Part shown: one piece after another, positions 8,160 to 19,841 of the stretch | How positions within the stretch are numbered: position 1 is the first letter of the stretch | Layout of the letters: every line of letters starts with the position of its first letter | Assembly (NCBI GenBank): GCA_963709295.1 | Contig: CAVPVW010000004.1 | Location: 124,001-188,000, forward strand | DNA: 64,000 bases | Source of the DNA: JBGPQJ01 sp963709295 | Lineage (GTDB): Bacteria; Chloroflexota; Anaerolineae; Anaerolineales; Villigracilaceae | Direction of reading: 5' to 3' | Notes under the pieces: model-generated | The model's input: only the letters and a program-made list of their open reading frames with translations | Told to the model about the DNA's origin: nothing | Database searches by the model: none | Made by a program: the position numbers and the translations under genes

Positions 8160-8774
8160 TCAGGGGAGACGAGCGTGGATTTTCCTTTGTTCATGCATTC
8201 TCACGGAACAAACTGTAATGGGGGTTGCCAGGTATTTGATTACATTATCCTGCGGAATCCCCGGGGGATAACCAAAAGAATAATCGATTCGGATAATTCG
8301 TCCGTTTCTCACCTGCAGGGTGATGCCGCCCTGATTAATTGAATCGATAAACACCAGCGCGTAATCACCGGTAGGATAGTCCTTTTCAGAATAGGCTTTG
8401 TCTGAAACCTGATAGGCTGCATATAACTTGGACACATCCAGACCTGACCAGCTCCCGATGTCCCGCTTGCGGATGAAGGAACCTTCCCCGGGACCGAGAA
8501 ATGGCAGGACTTCCACGGGTGTGCCTTCCTTCTCCCCCTCCATACACTTAGGAGGACCTCCCAGCCCCTCGGCCAGTGTGCAGGAGGTTTGGGTGAATCC
8601 GAGAAGGGGGATCAAGTCTGATGTGCTGCCGTTCAGGACGGTTAAAATGATCGTGTCGAGTTCATCGATGCCAGTCTGACTCTGGGGCAAGGGGGGCAGG
8701 GCATTGCATGCAGAAATCAGTGCGATGCCCAAAAGCAACATTACCAGAATGCGAGGTACTTGTTTGTTTACCAT
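8160..8774 (-). CDS. Predicted lipoprotein of unknown function
   Basis: The 204-residue protein starts at an ATG eight bases after GGAGG. It has a lipoprotein signal peptide (MVNKQVPRILVMLLLG, lipobox LISAC at about residues 19-23). The mature part has two cysteines (TSCTL and PKCME) that could form a disulfide, and a mixed alpha/beta composition with DYALVFIDS and GRIIRIDYSFG strands. I do not recognise the family. It sits alone between the broken glucanase and an aldo/keto reductase, both on the same strand. Confidence 0.7.
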   Translation of the reverse strand: MVNKQVPRILVMLLLGIALISACNALPPLPQSQTGIDELDTIILTVLNGSTSDLIPLLGFTQTSCTLAEGLGGPPKCMEGEKEGTPVEVLPFLGPGEGSFIRKRDIGSWSGLDVSKLYAAYQVSDKAYSEKDYPTGDYALVFIDSINQGGITLQVRNGRIIRIDYSFGYPPGIPQDNVIKYLATPITVCSVRMHEQRKIHARLP

Positions 8775-8922
8775 TAAATTTCCTCCGAAACGAATTTAAA
8801 CCATTAAACCGTCGCATGCGCGCAATTAAATCTCAGTTTGAATCACTTCACCAGGATGAAGAGTAATATTCAGCGATGGCTCACGCAGATGCAAAAGTGA
8901 TTGGGGGTGAGTGTTCCTTGAG

Positions 8923-9897
8923 TTATTCCGCTTTACGTGAAAGCTCATCCAGTCGCGCCATTTCGTCCCCCGACAGCGTGAACTTCATCGCGCCTGCGCT
9001 TTCCTGCGCCTGGCTCACGCGCGTTACGCCGGGGATGGTCACAATTCGATCGCCATGGACGGAGATCACCCAGTTGAGGGCGACCTGGGCGGCGGTGACG
9101 TTGTAGCGGGCAGCAATTTCCTCAAGAGCGGAGACCAGCTTCCGGCTTTTTTCGATTCCACGGCGCAGCCTCGCCCGCCAGAAGAAGGATTTCTGTTTCA
9201 GCAGGCCCGGATTTTTATGATACTTGCCGGTCAGCAGGCCTGATTCCAGCGGGGTATAGGCGATGATGGTCACACCCAGCTCCCCGGCAGTCTCCAGAAC
9301 GCCGTTCTTTTCAATGGACCGGTCGAGCTGGCTGTAACGCACCTGGTTCACAGCCAGAGGCAGGCCGTACTCCTGCAGCCTGCGGTGCGCCCGGCGCATC
9401 TGATCCGGGTTGAAGTTGCTGACGCCCACCGAGCGGATCTTGCCTGCCTTCACCAGTTTTGCCATTTCATCCATCTCGGCCTCCCTCGAGGAAAAACCGA
9501 ACGGCTGATGAACCATGTAGAGGCCGATGCTGTATCCATCCAGGAATCGAATCCGGTCTTCAATGGTTTTGGGGATGTTGCGGGCGGTGCGGAAGAGCGG
9601 CCACCATTTCGTCGCCACCACCACGTCCTGGTCCGTTTTGCCGGCAGCTTTCAGCGCGGCCGCCAGGGAGGCCTCCGAGACACCTTTGCCATATAATTCG
9701 GCGGTGTCGAACCAGTTGATGCCGCCGTCCAGCCCGGCTTTGACCGTGGCGTTCTTCTCCTCCTGGTTGATCTTGGGGAAGGCAAACCCCATCAGGCCGC
9801 CTCCACCGGCGAATTCCATCATCCCCAGGCCGATGGGGGTGACCGCAATATTCGTTTTGCCAAGCATCCGTTTCGGGACCTGCACTTCTTCTGCCAT
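8923..9897 (-). CDS. Aldo/keto reductase
   Basis: The 324-residue TIM-barrel oxidoreductase shows the family landmarks. KMGLG-like opening (VTPIGLGMM), the catalytic Asp/Tyr stretch WFDTAELYGKGVSE (about 58-72), the catalytic lysine in VVATKWW (about 94-100), the histidine in GLYMVHQPFG (about 130), SVGVSNF and the NADPH-binding segment near TIPGVTRVSQAQE. Such enzymes reduce aldehydes or ketones with NADPH in the cytoplasm; the substrate cannot be read from sequence. A weak ribosome site (AAAGGG) precedes ATG 9897. It appears to be monocistronic. Confidence 0.93.
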   Translation of the reverse strand: MAEEVQVPKRMLGKTNIAVTPIGLGMMEFAGGGGLMGFAFPKINQEEKNATVKAGLDGGINWFDTAELYGKGVSEASLAAALKAAGKTDQDVVVATKWWPLFRTARNIPKTIEDRIRFLDGYSIGLYMVHQPFGFSSREAEMDEMAKLVKAGKIRSVGVSNFNPDQMRRAHRRLQEYGLPLAVNQVRYSQLDRSIEKNGVLETAGELGVTIIAYTPLESGLLTGKYHKNPGLLKQKSFFWRARLRRGIEKSRKLVSALEEIAARYNVTAAQVALNWVISVHGDRIVTIPGVTRVSQAQESAGAMKFTLSGDEMARLDELSRKAE

Positions 9898-10086
9898 ACG
9901 TTAACCCTTTCCTTGTTTGGTAAATAGGCTGTAATTTGAGAAGGATTATACCCCCCGGTGTTGAGAGGTGAGTGCCAGGCAAGGCGATTTCCCGCCAACC
10001 GGATGGAAGTTGATAGGATTTGATGCCTCCGCCACAGGATTTGACACCCTTCGCGGAGCATACTATCCTCAAAAAGGAGTTCCCTC

Positions 10087-10758
10087 ATGCAAACCTGGTT
10101 CAAACGTCTTCTGGTTGTGAGTGTCTATGCCATCAGCATGGCCTGGGTCGAATCGGCGGTGGTCGTGTACCTGCGGGTGATGATCGGGCGTGTCGTTCCC
10201 TACCAGGCCGACCCTCTTCCTATTTCAGTGGGGTTGGGCTGGATCGAGGTCGGACGCGAAGTCGCCACCCTGCTGATGCTGGGCACGGTCGGCTGGCTGG
10301 CGGGCCAGACCTTCCACGGCCGGGCGGGTTACGCGCTGGTCGCCTTCGGCATCTGGGATATCTTCTACTATATTTTCCTGATTCCAATGAGCGGTTGGCC
10401 GGTATCCCTGCTGGATTGGGACGTTCTTTTCCTGATCCCCCTGCCCTGGTGGGGACCGGTGCTGGCGCCTGTCCTGATTTCCTTATTATTGATTCTGGGT
10501 GGCGGGCTGGCCGCCTTTAATGAGACCCTGCCGCAGCCAAAATGGCCTCACGCCTGGGCCTGGGCATTGAACCTGCTCGGAGTCGGTCTGGCGCTCTACA
10601 CCTTCATGGCATCCGCCATCCATGGTTTACCAATGGGGGAGGAAGCCATCCGTCAGGCGCTGCCGGTCACATTCAATTGGCCGCTGTTTTTATTGGCATT
10701 GGCGCTGATGGCCGTACCGATTGTCGAGATGGGCTGGCAGTTGCGCGACAGCCGGTAA
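10087..10758 (+). CDS. Polytopic membrane protein, unknown function
   Basis: The 223-residue protein has about six hydrophobic segments and begins after an AAGGAG site. Conserved-looking polar residues lie inside helices (MAWVESAVVVYLR near residue 22, WDIFYYIFL near 95, DWDVLFLIPLPWWGPV near 115), suggesting a functional membrane core rather than a simple anchor. I do not recognise the family. It is followed directly by a strong hairpin terminator. Confidence 0.7.
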   Translation: MQTWFKRLLVVSVYAISMAWVESAVVVYLRVMIGRVVPYQADPLPISVGLGWIEVGREVATLLMLGTVGWLAGQTFHGRAGYALVAFGIWDIFYYIFLIPMSGWPVSLLDWDVLFLIPLPWWGPVLAPVLISLLLILGGGLAAFNETLPQPKWPHAWAWALNLLGVGLALYTFMASAIHGLPMGEEAIRQALPVTFNWPLFLLALALMAVPIVEMGWQLRDSR

Positions 10759-10762
10759 ACAA

Positions 10763-10796
10763 GCGGGTCACGCCTCAAGCGTGACCCGCAATTTAT
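10763..10796 (+). terminator. Rho-independent terminator
   Basis: A perfect 11-bp stem GCGGGTCACGC/GCGTGACCCGC (10763-10773 and 10779-10789) with a 5-base loop is followed by AATTTATT. It ends the membrane protein gene and also lies past the convergent synthetase gene. Confidence 0.85.
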
Positions 10797-10833
10797 TGAT
10801 ATCGGATTTGAAGCGGGAATTAACGCTGCGTTC

Positions 10834-13584
10834 TCAAAGTTCGATCTGCGCTTTCAACATTCCGTTTTGCGCATCGATCTCGAAGGACGTGAAGCCGGTC
10901 GCTTTGCACAGTTTCTGCATGGCATCGTTGTCCGGTGACATCAGGGCGATGATGATCTTGATCTTCTCATCGCGGCCGATGCGGATGATGCGCGTCAGAA
11001 GTTCCTTGCCAAGACCCTTGCCCTGGTAACGGTCGGAGATCAGCATGGTAAAGCGCGCTTCCTCGGCCGTGCCGCGCAGCTTGCTCAGGCGGGCCACACC
11101 CATGATGACGTTTTTTCCCGTTCTCATCGACCTCGGCCACCAGCGCGATCTCCCGGTCGTAATCGTTGTGGGTCATGCGCGCCAGGCGTTCATGCGTGGT
11201 GCGCATGCTGATCCCCAGCGGAGAGAGATAGCGAAGGGAAACGGTCTTTTCGGAGAGCGAGGCATGGAACTCGCGCATCGGCATTTCATCTTCTGCGCGG
11301 ATGGGGCGGATCATCACGTCCGTGCCGTCTTTCATCTTCCAGGGGGCAGACATACTGGTGAGGATAGGGTCGGATGGCCAGCTTGGGCAGTTCGCTTTCA
11401 CCTTCAGCCTCGTGGATCACCACGCGCGCATCCAGCGCCAGCAAGCCGTTATGAGAAGCCAGCAGCGGATTGATGTCCAGTTCCTTGATCCAGTGCTGCT
11501 CGGCCACCAGCTGGCTGAAATGTACCAGCAGCTGCTCGAGCGCGGCGATGTCCACCGGCGGGCGTCCGCGCACACCCTTGAGCGCCTCGAAGATCCTGGT
11601 GCGCTCGATCATGCGCCGGGCGAGCGTGGTGTTGAGCGGGGGCAGCCCCAGCGCGCGGTCCTTGAAGACCTCCACCAGCTGACCGCCCATGCCGAACAGC
11701 ACGACCGGCCCGAACTGGGGATCGATGCTGGAGCCGATGATCAGCTCGTAGGCATCCGTCAGCTGGATCATGGGCTGGACGGTGACGCCCAGGAAATCAC
11801 TCCGCTTTCGACGCCGGCTCTGATCTTTTCAAATGCGGACCGCACGGCTTGCGCATCCTTCAGGTCCAGCTGGACGCCACCCACGTCGGTCTTGTGGGTG
11901 ACCGTCTCCGAATGGAGTTTGAGCACCACCGGGTAACCCAGCTTTTCCGCTTGCGTCACCGCCTCATCAGCCGTCGCGGCAATGAAGGTGGGAACCGTGG
12001 GGATGCCGTAGGCGGCCAGCAGTTGTTTGGACTCTGCCTCGGTCAGAAGATAGACGCCCGGACTTGCGGGCTTTGTCGATGATCGCGGAGGCCGCCTCAT
12101 GGTCCAGCTTGAGTCGCGGAGTCCTGAGGCAGGCTGACCGTTTCATAGAGCGCCTTCAGGTTGTCGGTATATTTCCACATGTAAGCGAAGGCTTCGGCGG
12201 CCGTGTCGGGATACATGAAGGTCGGGATGCCGGCCCTGTTGAGGATCGACTCGCCTGCGGCGATGTCCTGCCCGCCCGACCAGGAGGCCAGGATGGGCTT
12301 GTCGTAGCTCTTGGCATAATTTTGAGAGCCTTGGCGGTGGCGGTGGGATCGGTCATAGCCTGGGGGGTGAGCACCACCAACAAGACCGTCGCTTTTCTCG
12401 TCCGCTGCGGCGACTTCCAGCGCCTGGGCGTAGCGTTCCGGGGAGGCATCTCCCAGGATGTCCACGGGATTGTTGTGGCTCCACTGCGGAGGCAGGAATT
12501 CGTTGAACTTCTGCATGGCTTCCGGGGAAATCTCCGCCAGTTTTCCGCCGCTGGTGATGCAGCGCATCCACGGCCAGCACACCGGGACCGCCGGCGTTGG
12601 TCAGGATGGTCAGGTGCGGACCCTTGGGGCGCGGCTGCTTGGACAGCACTTCGGCCATGGAGAAGATCTCGCCGATGGTGTTCACGCGCAGCACACCGCA
12701 GCGCCGGAAGGCGGCTTCGAGCACCTCGTCCGAGCCGGTCAATGATCCGGTGTGGGAGGCGGCGGCGCGCGCCGCGCCTTCGGTGCGCCCGGGCTTGATG
12801 ACGATGATGGGTTTGGCCAGCGCCACTTCCCGCGCCGCCGACATGAAGGAGCGCGCATCGCCGATGGTTTCCATGTAGATGACGATGCTGCTGGGTGCTC
12901 GGGTCGTCGCCCAGGTGGTAGATCAGGTCGCCCCAGTCGACATCCAGCATGGAGCCGATCGAGACGAAGGCTGAAAAGCCGACATGCTCCTTGAAGGACC
13001 AGTCGAGCACGGACGTGCACAGCGCGCCGGATTGGCTGATAAAAGCCACGCTGCCGGGGTGGGCGCAGTCGCGGTGGCGAAGGTGGCGTTCAGGCCGGTG
13101 AGCGGATTCATCACCCCCAGGCAGTTGGGGCCGATGATGCGCATCTGTCCCCGCCGGGCTTGTTCCAGAATCTGCAGTCTCCAGCGCCGCGCCTTCCGGT
13201 CCGATCTCCTTGAAACCCGCCGAGATGACAATGGCTCCCTTCACGCCGGCTTCCACGCATTCCGCGATGATCTCCGGGACAGTGGGGGCGGGCGTGACGA
13301 TCACCGCCAGGTCGACGGGTCGGCAAGTCGCGGATGCTGGGATAGGCTTTGATGCCCAGAATGTTTGCCCGTTTGGGGTTGACGGGAAAGACCGTGCCCC
13401 CGAAGGGACTGCTGATCAGATTCCAGATGACGGTGCGGCCAACACTTCCAACTTTTTCGGTGGCGCCGATCACAGCAACGGTCTTTGGCGAAAAGATGGG
13501 TTGCAGCGAACGGGGGGTATAGCGATAGACATCGTGGGCGGGGTCGATAATGTTTTTTGCTTGCGGTTCGATTGGGACAGCCAT
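10834..13584 (-). pseudogene. ADP-forming acyl/acetyl-CoA synthetase fused to GNAT acetyltransferase (Pat-like), heavily frameshifted
   Basis: Read across frames, the locus encodes about 910 residues in the family order. First a CoA-binding domain (KTVAVIGATEKVGSVG, FPVNPKR), then succinyl-CoA-ligase-like domains (GVKGAIVISAGFKEIG, IIGPNCLGVMNP, VAFISQSGALC, IVIKPGRTEGAARAAASHTG with the phosphohistidine region). Next an ATP-grasp domain (YGIPTVPTFIAATADEA, GYPVVLKLHSETVTHKTDVGGV, WIKELDINPLL) and a C-terminal GNAT domain (MIRPIRAEDE, RYQGKGLGKELL). Family members make acyl-CoA or acetylate proteins such as acetyl-CoA synthetase. I count about eleven frame changes, yet every piece is well conserved, which points to clustered sequence errors rather than old decay. 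Start ATG 13584 (or GTG 13590). Confidence 0.88.
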
Positions 13585-13611
13585 GTTCACATCCTTTCAT
13601 ATATATTATAC

Positions 13612-13638
13612 ACAGGGCAGCCCGGCGGGCTGCCCTGT
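13612..13638. terminator. Perfect 13-bp hairpin between gyrB and the synthetase gene
   Basis: ACAGGGCAGCCCG (13612-13624) and its exact complement (13626-13638) flank a single G. On the minus strand it follows gyrB but is preceded, not followed, by the T tract. It may act as a hairpin barrier or as a terminator in the other direction. Just beyond it, the minus strand reads TATAAT (13604-13609), a possible -10 box for the synthetase gene. Confidence 0.55.
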
Positions 13639-13673
13639 AAAAATCTCTTGTCTCTAATCGCTAGTATCCAAAC

Positions 13674-15590
<1,917 letters not shown>

Positions 15591-15609
15591 TGAATATCCT
15601 CCGGAAGAA

Positions 15610-16593
15610 TCAGGCGCGCGCAGAGGTGGCCTGAGTCTTGAATTTTTCCATCACCAGTTGCAGCCAGGAATTGACGTTTCGGTAATAGACGAAACTGGCT
15701 GCGATCAATGCCGACGAAATGAATGCATGTCCCGCGATGCCAACCAGGGTCATCCACGAGTTGGTGGGGGGCACCTGCCAAAGCAGGCTGAGCCCCTGGC
15801 TGATCAGGAAGGCGCTCAGGATGAACAGTCCGCTGGCCGGCAGGGTGAAGCGCATCATGCGCAGGCTGCTCATCAACGACGCGCCGGCGTTCTGGCCATA
15901 AGCGAAAATGCCGTGCGCTGAAAAAAAGATGGCGGGCAGCATCCACAGGAAAATGAACATCCCGAGCAGCATCACGAACTGAGCCAGTCCCGCGCTGAAC
16001 AAGGCTAGCGTGCCCAGCAGCATGGCTGCGGGGATTCCCACCGCGAGCCCGGCCATAATCCACATGACTGAAAGCACGATCGTGTGCCAGACAGCACGCG
16101 CTGTATGGCTGAGCGGGGCGGGGCTTTTGACCGGTTGGGTGACCTGTGAGATCCATTTGTAATACAGGCCGCCGCCGACCCAGCCGGCGAGCATCAGCGT
16201 GAACCACCAGCTGATGAACTGCATCGTATCCTTGAATTCCACCCAGACCGCCGTGCCGAACGGGTTGGTCAGGGGCATCGTCCCCGCCAGCAGGCTGGGG
16301 ATGCCGACCGGAAGCGTGCGGAAGATGCTCAGCAGGTTGAACTCCCTGGAAAACTGCCGCACGATTTCCTGGGTCATGGTCGCTTCGGGAGAGGCCGGCA
16401 GTGCCTGGAAGGCTGCCACGAGGGGCTTCAATATGACCTCGATTCTCAGGTGCGGACCAAGCCATAGAAACAGGTCCAGCATCACGGGAATCAGGATGAT
16501 TCCAGCGTGGCTGGCGGTGGTATCAAATCCGGCTGCCAGGGACGCGATCAACCCGGGAGGGGGAGGCAGGGCTTCCTTCTTCATTTCTTCCAT
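15610..16593 (-). CDS. Polytopic membrane protein upstream of gyrB
   Basis: The 327-residue protein has about six hydrophobic helices, a proline-rich N terminus (KKEALPPPPGL) and a periplasmic segment near residues 75-105. No catalytic motif is visible. Its stop lies 19 bp before gyrB, so cotranscription is likely, although a functional link is not implied. Start ATG 16593 is preceded by a purine-rich stretch. A divergent gene begins near 16768, so the 16594-16767 interval should hold promoters in both directions; I could not pick unambiguous boxes. Confidence 0.72.
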   Translation of the reverse strand: MEEMKKEALPPPPGLIASLAAGFDTTASHAGIILIPVMLDLFLWLGPHLRIEVILKPLVAAFQALPASPEATMTQEIVRQFSREFNLLSIFRTLPVGIPSLLAGTMPLTNPFGTAVWVEFKDTMQFISWWFTLMLAGWVGGGLYYKWISQVTQPVKSPAPLSHTARAVWHTIVLSVMWIMAGLAVGIPAAMLLGTLALFSAGLAQFVMLLGMFIFLWMLPAIFFSAHGIFAYGQNAGASLMSSLRMMRFTLPASGLFILSAFLISQGLSLLWQVPPTNSWMTLVGIAGHAFISSALIAASFVYYRNVNSWLQLVMEKFKTQATSARA

Positions 16594-16767
16594 AACTTTA
16601 CAATTTTACCACAGGTAAAATCTCGGTCAAATTCGGGCTGTTTTAATGAAAGAACACGCTTCTTCCATTGGGAGGAGGAATGGGGGGGATGTGGCGGCTT
16701 GAAAATGGCTCGGAGCCAGGTTTGGATGTATCTTGGCAGACGGGATTGGGACAGGTACAATGAAATT

Positions 16768-17577
16768 ATGCAAGAGCATCGCCACCTGCCCGATTCAAAC
16801 CGCTTGAGCGTCCTGACCGCCGTCATTCTGCTCGCGTACGCGCTTACCCGCTTGATCGCCCTGCCGCCTTTCGAAATTCAGGCCAGCCTGCTGGGAATCG
16901 AGATGGCATTCCAGATCAGTTCCAGCGCCGTGGTTGCGTTCCTGGTGGCAGGGCTGACCGCCACCGGCATGGACTGGCTTCTGCGCAGCCACCCTCACCT
17001 CGAAAAGAAGAACACCCTTGAGCACTGGATTCTCCCCGCCCTGACGGCCTGGATCATCGGCATCTCCATCTTCTCCCTGTCCGAAAGTACCCTGTGGTGG
17101 CTGGCCTTCCTGGTGGGCGGCATCTTTCTCGTGCTCATCTGCGTGGCCGAGTACGTGGCTGTGGACCCGGACGATTCGCGTTACGGGGTGGCCGTTGCGT
17201 CGCTGACCGGTTTGTCCTTTGTCCTGCTGCTGGTGCTGATCACTGCCCTGCGGGCGGTTGGCATGCGTCTGGTCGTTTTTTTGCCGCCCCTGTTCCTGGC
17301 TGTCTGGCTGGTGAGCATGCGCACCCTGCACCTGCGTCTGGGCGGGAGATGGGAATTCTACTGGTCCCTGGGCATTGCATTTGTTGTGGTGCAGCTGGCT
17401 GCCCCTCTGCATTACTGGCAGATCTCCCCGCTTCAATTCGGATTGCTGCTTTTGGGTCCGGCTTATGCGTTGACCAGCCTGGCCGCCAACTTAAGCGAGG
17501 CGCAGCCTTTTCGCCGTGCCATGACCGAACCGCTGATTGCCCTGGCCATTGTGTGGAGCCTGTCCTGGATTGGGTGA
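16768..17577 (+). CDS. Hydrophobic membrane protein preceding a JAMM peptidase
   Basis: From ATG 16768 the protein has about 269 residues and eight to nine predicted membrane helices, with a basic loop (RSHPHLEKKN) near residue 75. In-frame ATGs at 16705 and further upstream would add a hydrophilic extension of low plausibility, so the start is uncertain. No family is recognised. The next gene begins 5 bp after its stop, indicating an operon with the metallopeptidase-like protein. Confidence 0.65.
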   Translation: MQEHRHLPDSNRLSVLTAVILLAYALTRLIALPPFEIQASLLGIEMAFQISSSAVVAFLVAGLTATGMDWLLRSHPHLEKKNTLEHWILPALTAWIIGISIFSLSESTLWWLAFLVGGIFLVLICVAEYVAVDPDDSRYGVAVASLTGLSFVLLLVLITALRAVGMRLVVFLPPLFLAVWLVSMRTLHLRLGGRWEFYWSLGIAFVVVQLAAPLHYWQISPLQFGLLLLGPAYALTSLAANLSEAQPFRRAMTEPLIALAIVWSLSWIG

Positions 17578-17581
17578 GAGA

Positions 17582-17983
17582 GTGAACGGCCTCAAGTTGT
17601 CCAGGCGCGATTGGGAGGCCATGCGCGACCAGGTGGCGGCTGAGGTTCCGCTCGAATCGTGCGGGCTGCTGGCCGGAGCAGGGGAGGCTGTCCGGAAGGT
17701 GATTCCTGTTCCCAATGCGTTGCAGAGCGCAACCCGCTACCGGTTTTCCCCATCGGAGCAGTTGGCAGCCTTCGAGGAGATCGAGTGTGACGGGCTGGAG
17801 ATGCTGGCCATTTACCATTCCCACCCCAAAGGACCGGTTCACCCTTCCCCTACGGACATTGCTGAAGCTTTTTACCCGGTGGTGTGCGTCATCTGGTCGC
17901 CTCAGGACGGCAGCTGGCAGGCAAAGGGTTTCTGGATCGAAAACGGAAATTTCTCTGAAGTTCCTCTTGAAATATTGGAGTAA
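17582..17983 (+). CDS. M67 family JAMM/MPN+ metallopeptidase
   Basis: A 133-residue stand-alone MPN+ domain. The zinc-binding JAMM motif is complete: a glutamate early in the domain (PLESCGLLAG, residue about 20) and H-S-H-P-x-G-P-x-H-P-S-x-T-D (YHSHPKGPVHPSPTD). Bacterial relatives cleave ubiquitin-like or sulfur-carrier fusion proteins or act in cysteine biosynthesis and tail processing; no ThiS/MoaD-like partner is adjacent here. GTG 17582 is chosen because it follows a GAGAG sequence and lies just after the upstream stop. ATG codons further upstream would overlap the membrane protein gene. Confidence 0.9.
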   Translation: MNGLKLSRRDWEAMRDQVAAEVPLESCGLLAGAGEAVRKVIPVPNALQSATRYRFSPSEQLAAFEEIECDGLEMLAIYHSHPKGPVHPSPTDIAEAFYPVVCVIWSPQDGSWQAKGFWIENGNFSEVPLEILE

Positions 17984-18036
17984 CTTCATCGCTATTTTCG
18001 TGTTTTCTATAAAGACTCTCGCCGGAGGACAATTCA

Positions 18037-18737
18037 ATGATGATTTTCTTGGCTTTTAGTTTCTTGCTGCTTGGTTACATTTTGGGCTCCATACCGTTTG
18101 GTCTGATTATTGTTAAACTCAGGACAGGCAAGGATGTGCGGAAAGTGGAAAGCGGCCGCACCGGTGGCACCAATGCCTATCGTGCGGCGGGCAAGTGGGC
18201 CGGGGTTTTGACAGGCCTGATGGACGGTCTCAAAGGGGCAGTGGCGGTCTGGTTGACAGCCTATTTCATGGAAAAACTCGGGGGACTCCAGTCCTGATGG
18301 TTCTTGCCGGACTGGGCTCGATCCTCGGCCATAATTACTCGATTTTCCTTGCCGAACGCGCCGAAAACGGACGCTGGCGACTTCGGGGTGGTGCGGGAGG
18401 CGCGACGGCTGCCGGAGCTGCTGCCGGCTTGTGGTTTCCCTCCCTCTTCTTCGTTCTCCCCGGCGCTCTGGCAACCCTCTATCTTTCAGGGTATGCCTCC
18501 GTGGCAACCCTGTCGGTGCCGCTGATGGCGCTGGTCGTGTTCGCTGTCCGCGCCTACCTCGGTTACGGTCCCTGGGTGTTTGTGCTCTACGGTGTTCTGG
18601 CGGAACTGATCCTGCTGTGGGCGCTGCGTCCGAACCTCAAGCGTTTGATGGATGGGACCGAGCGGCTGGTCGGTCCGCGCGCCAAGAAACGGGCGGCTCA
18701 GGCGGCTGCTGAAAACGGGGAGAACGGGGAATCTTAA
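18037..18737 (+). pseudogene. plsY: Acyl-phosphate:glycerol-3-phosphate acyltransferase PlsY, single frameshift
   Basis: PlsY transfers an acyl group from acyl-phosphate to glycerol-3-phosphate in the membrane, the first step of phospholipid synthesis. The first frame (to about 18295) has GSIPFGLIIVK and SGRTGGTNAYRA (PlsY usually has SGNIGATN) plus LKGAVAV. The second frame resumes with LAGLGSILGHNYSIF and the remaining helices, ending in a basic tail. A one-base change near 18290 joins them into about 230 residues. GGAGG precedes ATG 18037. An essential activity makes a sequencing indel the likelier explanation. Confidence 0.87.
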
Positions 18738-18754
18738 TCAGGAAGTTCATGGAC

Positions 18755-18787
18755 AAAAAAGAGGAGCGGCAATCGCTCCTCTTTTTT
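18755..18787. terminator. Bidirectional terminator between plsY and the MBL-fold gene
   Basis: A perfect 14-bp stem AAAAAAGAGGAGCG/CGCTCCTCTTTTTT with a 5-base loop has A and T tracts on both sides. It serves the two convergent genes. Confidence 0.92.
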
Positions 18788-18826
18788 GCTATTGTGAACA
18801 TGTGATGTGAAAATTGCTTTTGCTTG

Positions 18827-19681
18827 CTAGTCGTCGTCCTCGTCCCCGTCCTTCTTATCCATCATTTGACGATACAGGGCTCTCACGTTGCGCTGGTGCA
18901 GGGAAATCGCCAGCCCGCCGAGCGCCACGCGGCTCTTGCCGCAATCTTCAATATTGATCTCATCCAGATAATCGTCCGGCACCTTGCGTTTGGAAGCCGC
19001 CTTGACGCCCTTGCGCAGTGAGGTGATGTAAGCCAGATTATCTTTCACGGCCGAGTCGATCTCGCCGCGCAGGATGATATCGCCGTGCCCTTGAATGATG
19101 TTCTCGAGCCCCATGCGCCCCATCCTTTTGATGGACGCGGCGATTTCGTCCAGGTCCCCATCCACGATGTAGGGCAGCGGCATGAAGGCGTCCCCGGCAA
19201 ACAGGATGCGGTCCTCTTCGACCAGCACGGAAACCCCGTCCGGGCTGTGGCCTGTGGCGGGCATCAGGATCAGGTTCTTCTTGCCCACGCGCAGGGTCAG
19301 CTCGCCCTGTTCAAAGGTCATGTGCGGGAGAACGATCTTCACCTGCTTCAGGGCGGGGTTTTGTTTGCGGGCGGCATCCAGCGACGGCGCGCCTTTTTCC
19401 TCCAATAACTGCCGGCACAGGGCGGACGAAACGATGGTCGCTCCGGGGAAGAAGCAGTTGCCCCAGGTGTGATCCGCATGGTAATGGGTGTTGATGATGT
19501 AGCGGACAGGTGTGTTCAGCTCGTGTTCGATGAACTCACGTATGGCCAGTGTTTCTTCGGGCAGGGCCAGCGTATCGATCACCACAGCCCATTGCGGACC
19601 CGCCACGACCCCAGCCGTAACCTGCGCATAGACTTCACTTTGGAACCAAAAGACATTTTCAGAGACGCGTTCACGATGCAT
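18827..19681 (-). CDS. Metallo-beta-lactamase-fold hydrolase
   Basis: Starting at ATG 19681 (AAGGA ribosome site), the protein has 284 residues. The metal-binding motif H-x-H-x-D-H is present (NTHYHADHTWGN, about residue 75), followed by TGHSPDG (third histidine), LFAGDAFMPLP and the final histidine in IQGHGDI. The family includes glyoxalase-like and lactonase-like enzymes; the substrate is unknown. The C-terminal 70 residues carry a basic helix (KGVKAASKRKVPDDYL) and end in an acidic tail DKKDGDEDDD. It is convergent with plsY and single. Confidence 0.9.
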   Translation of the reverse strand: MHRERVSENVFWFQSEVYAQVTAGVVAGPQWAVVIDTLALPEETLAIREFIEHELNTPVRYIINTHYHADHTWGNCFFPGATIVSSALCRQLLEEKGAPSLDAARKQNPALKQVKIVLPHMTFEQGELTLRVGKKNLILMPATGHSPDGVSVLVEEDRILFAGDAFMPLPYIVDGDLDEIAASIKRMGRMGLENIIQGHGDIILRGEIDSAVKDNLAYITSLRKGVKAASKRKVPDDYLDEINIEDCGKSRVALGGLAISLHQRNVRALYRQMMDKKDGDEDDD

Positions 19682-19841
19682 AATTTTCCTTAATAACTCC
19701 AGATTGACACAACCATAGCATATTTGAAAATGAAAATCAAGTCCGATGGGCAAAATAGCCGATTATCCCCCTTAAGTGGGGTGCTTTTCGTCTTTCCAAA
19801 CGCTTGCAGCCTTGCTTTTCTCGTGATATATTTGTGATTGT

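Noticed and set aside
18037..18737. Programmed frameshift in plsY
   Set aside because: No slippery heptamer or downstream structure was evident, and many unrelated genes in the window show similar breaks, so an indel is likelier.
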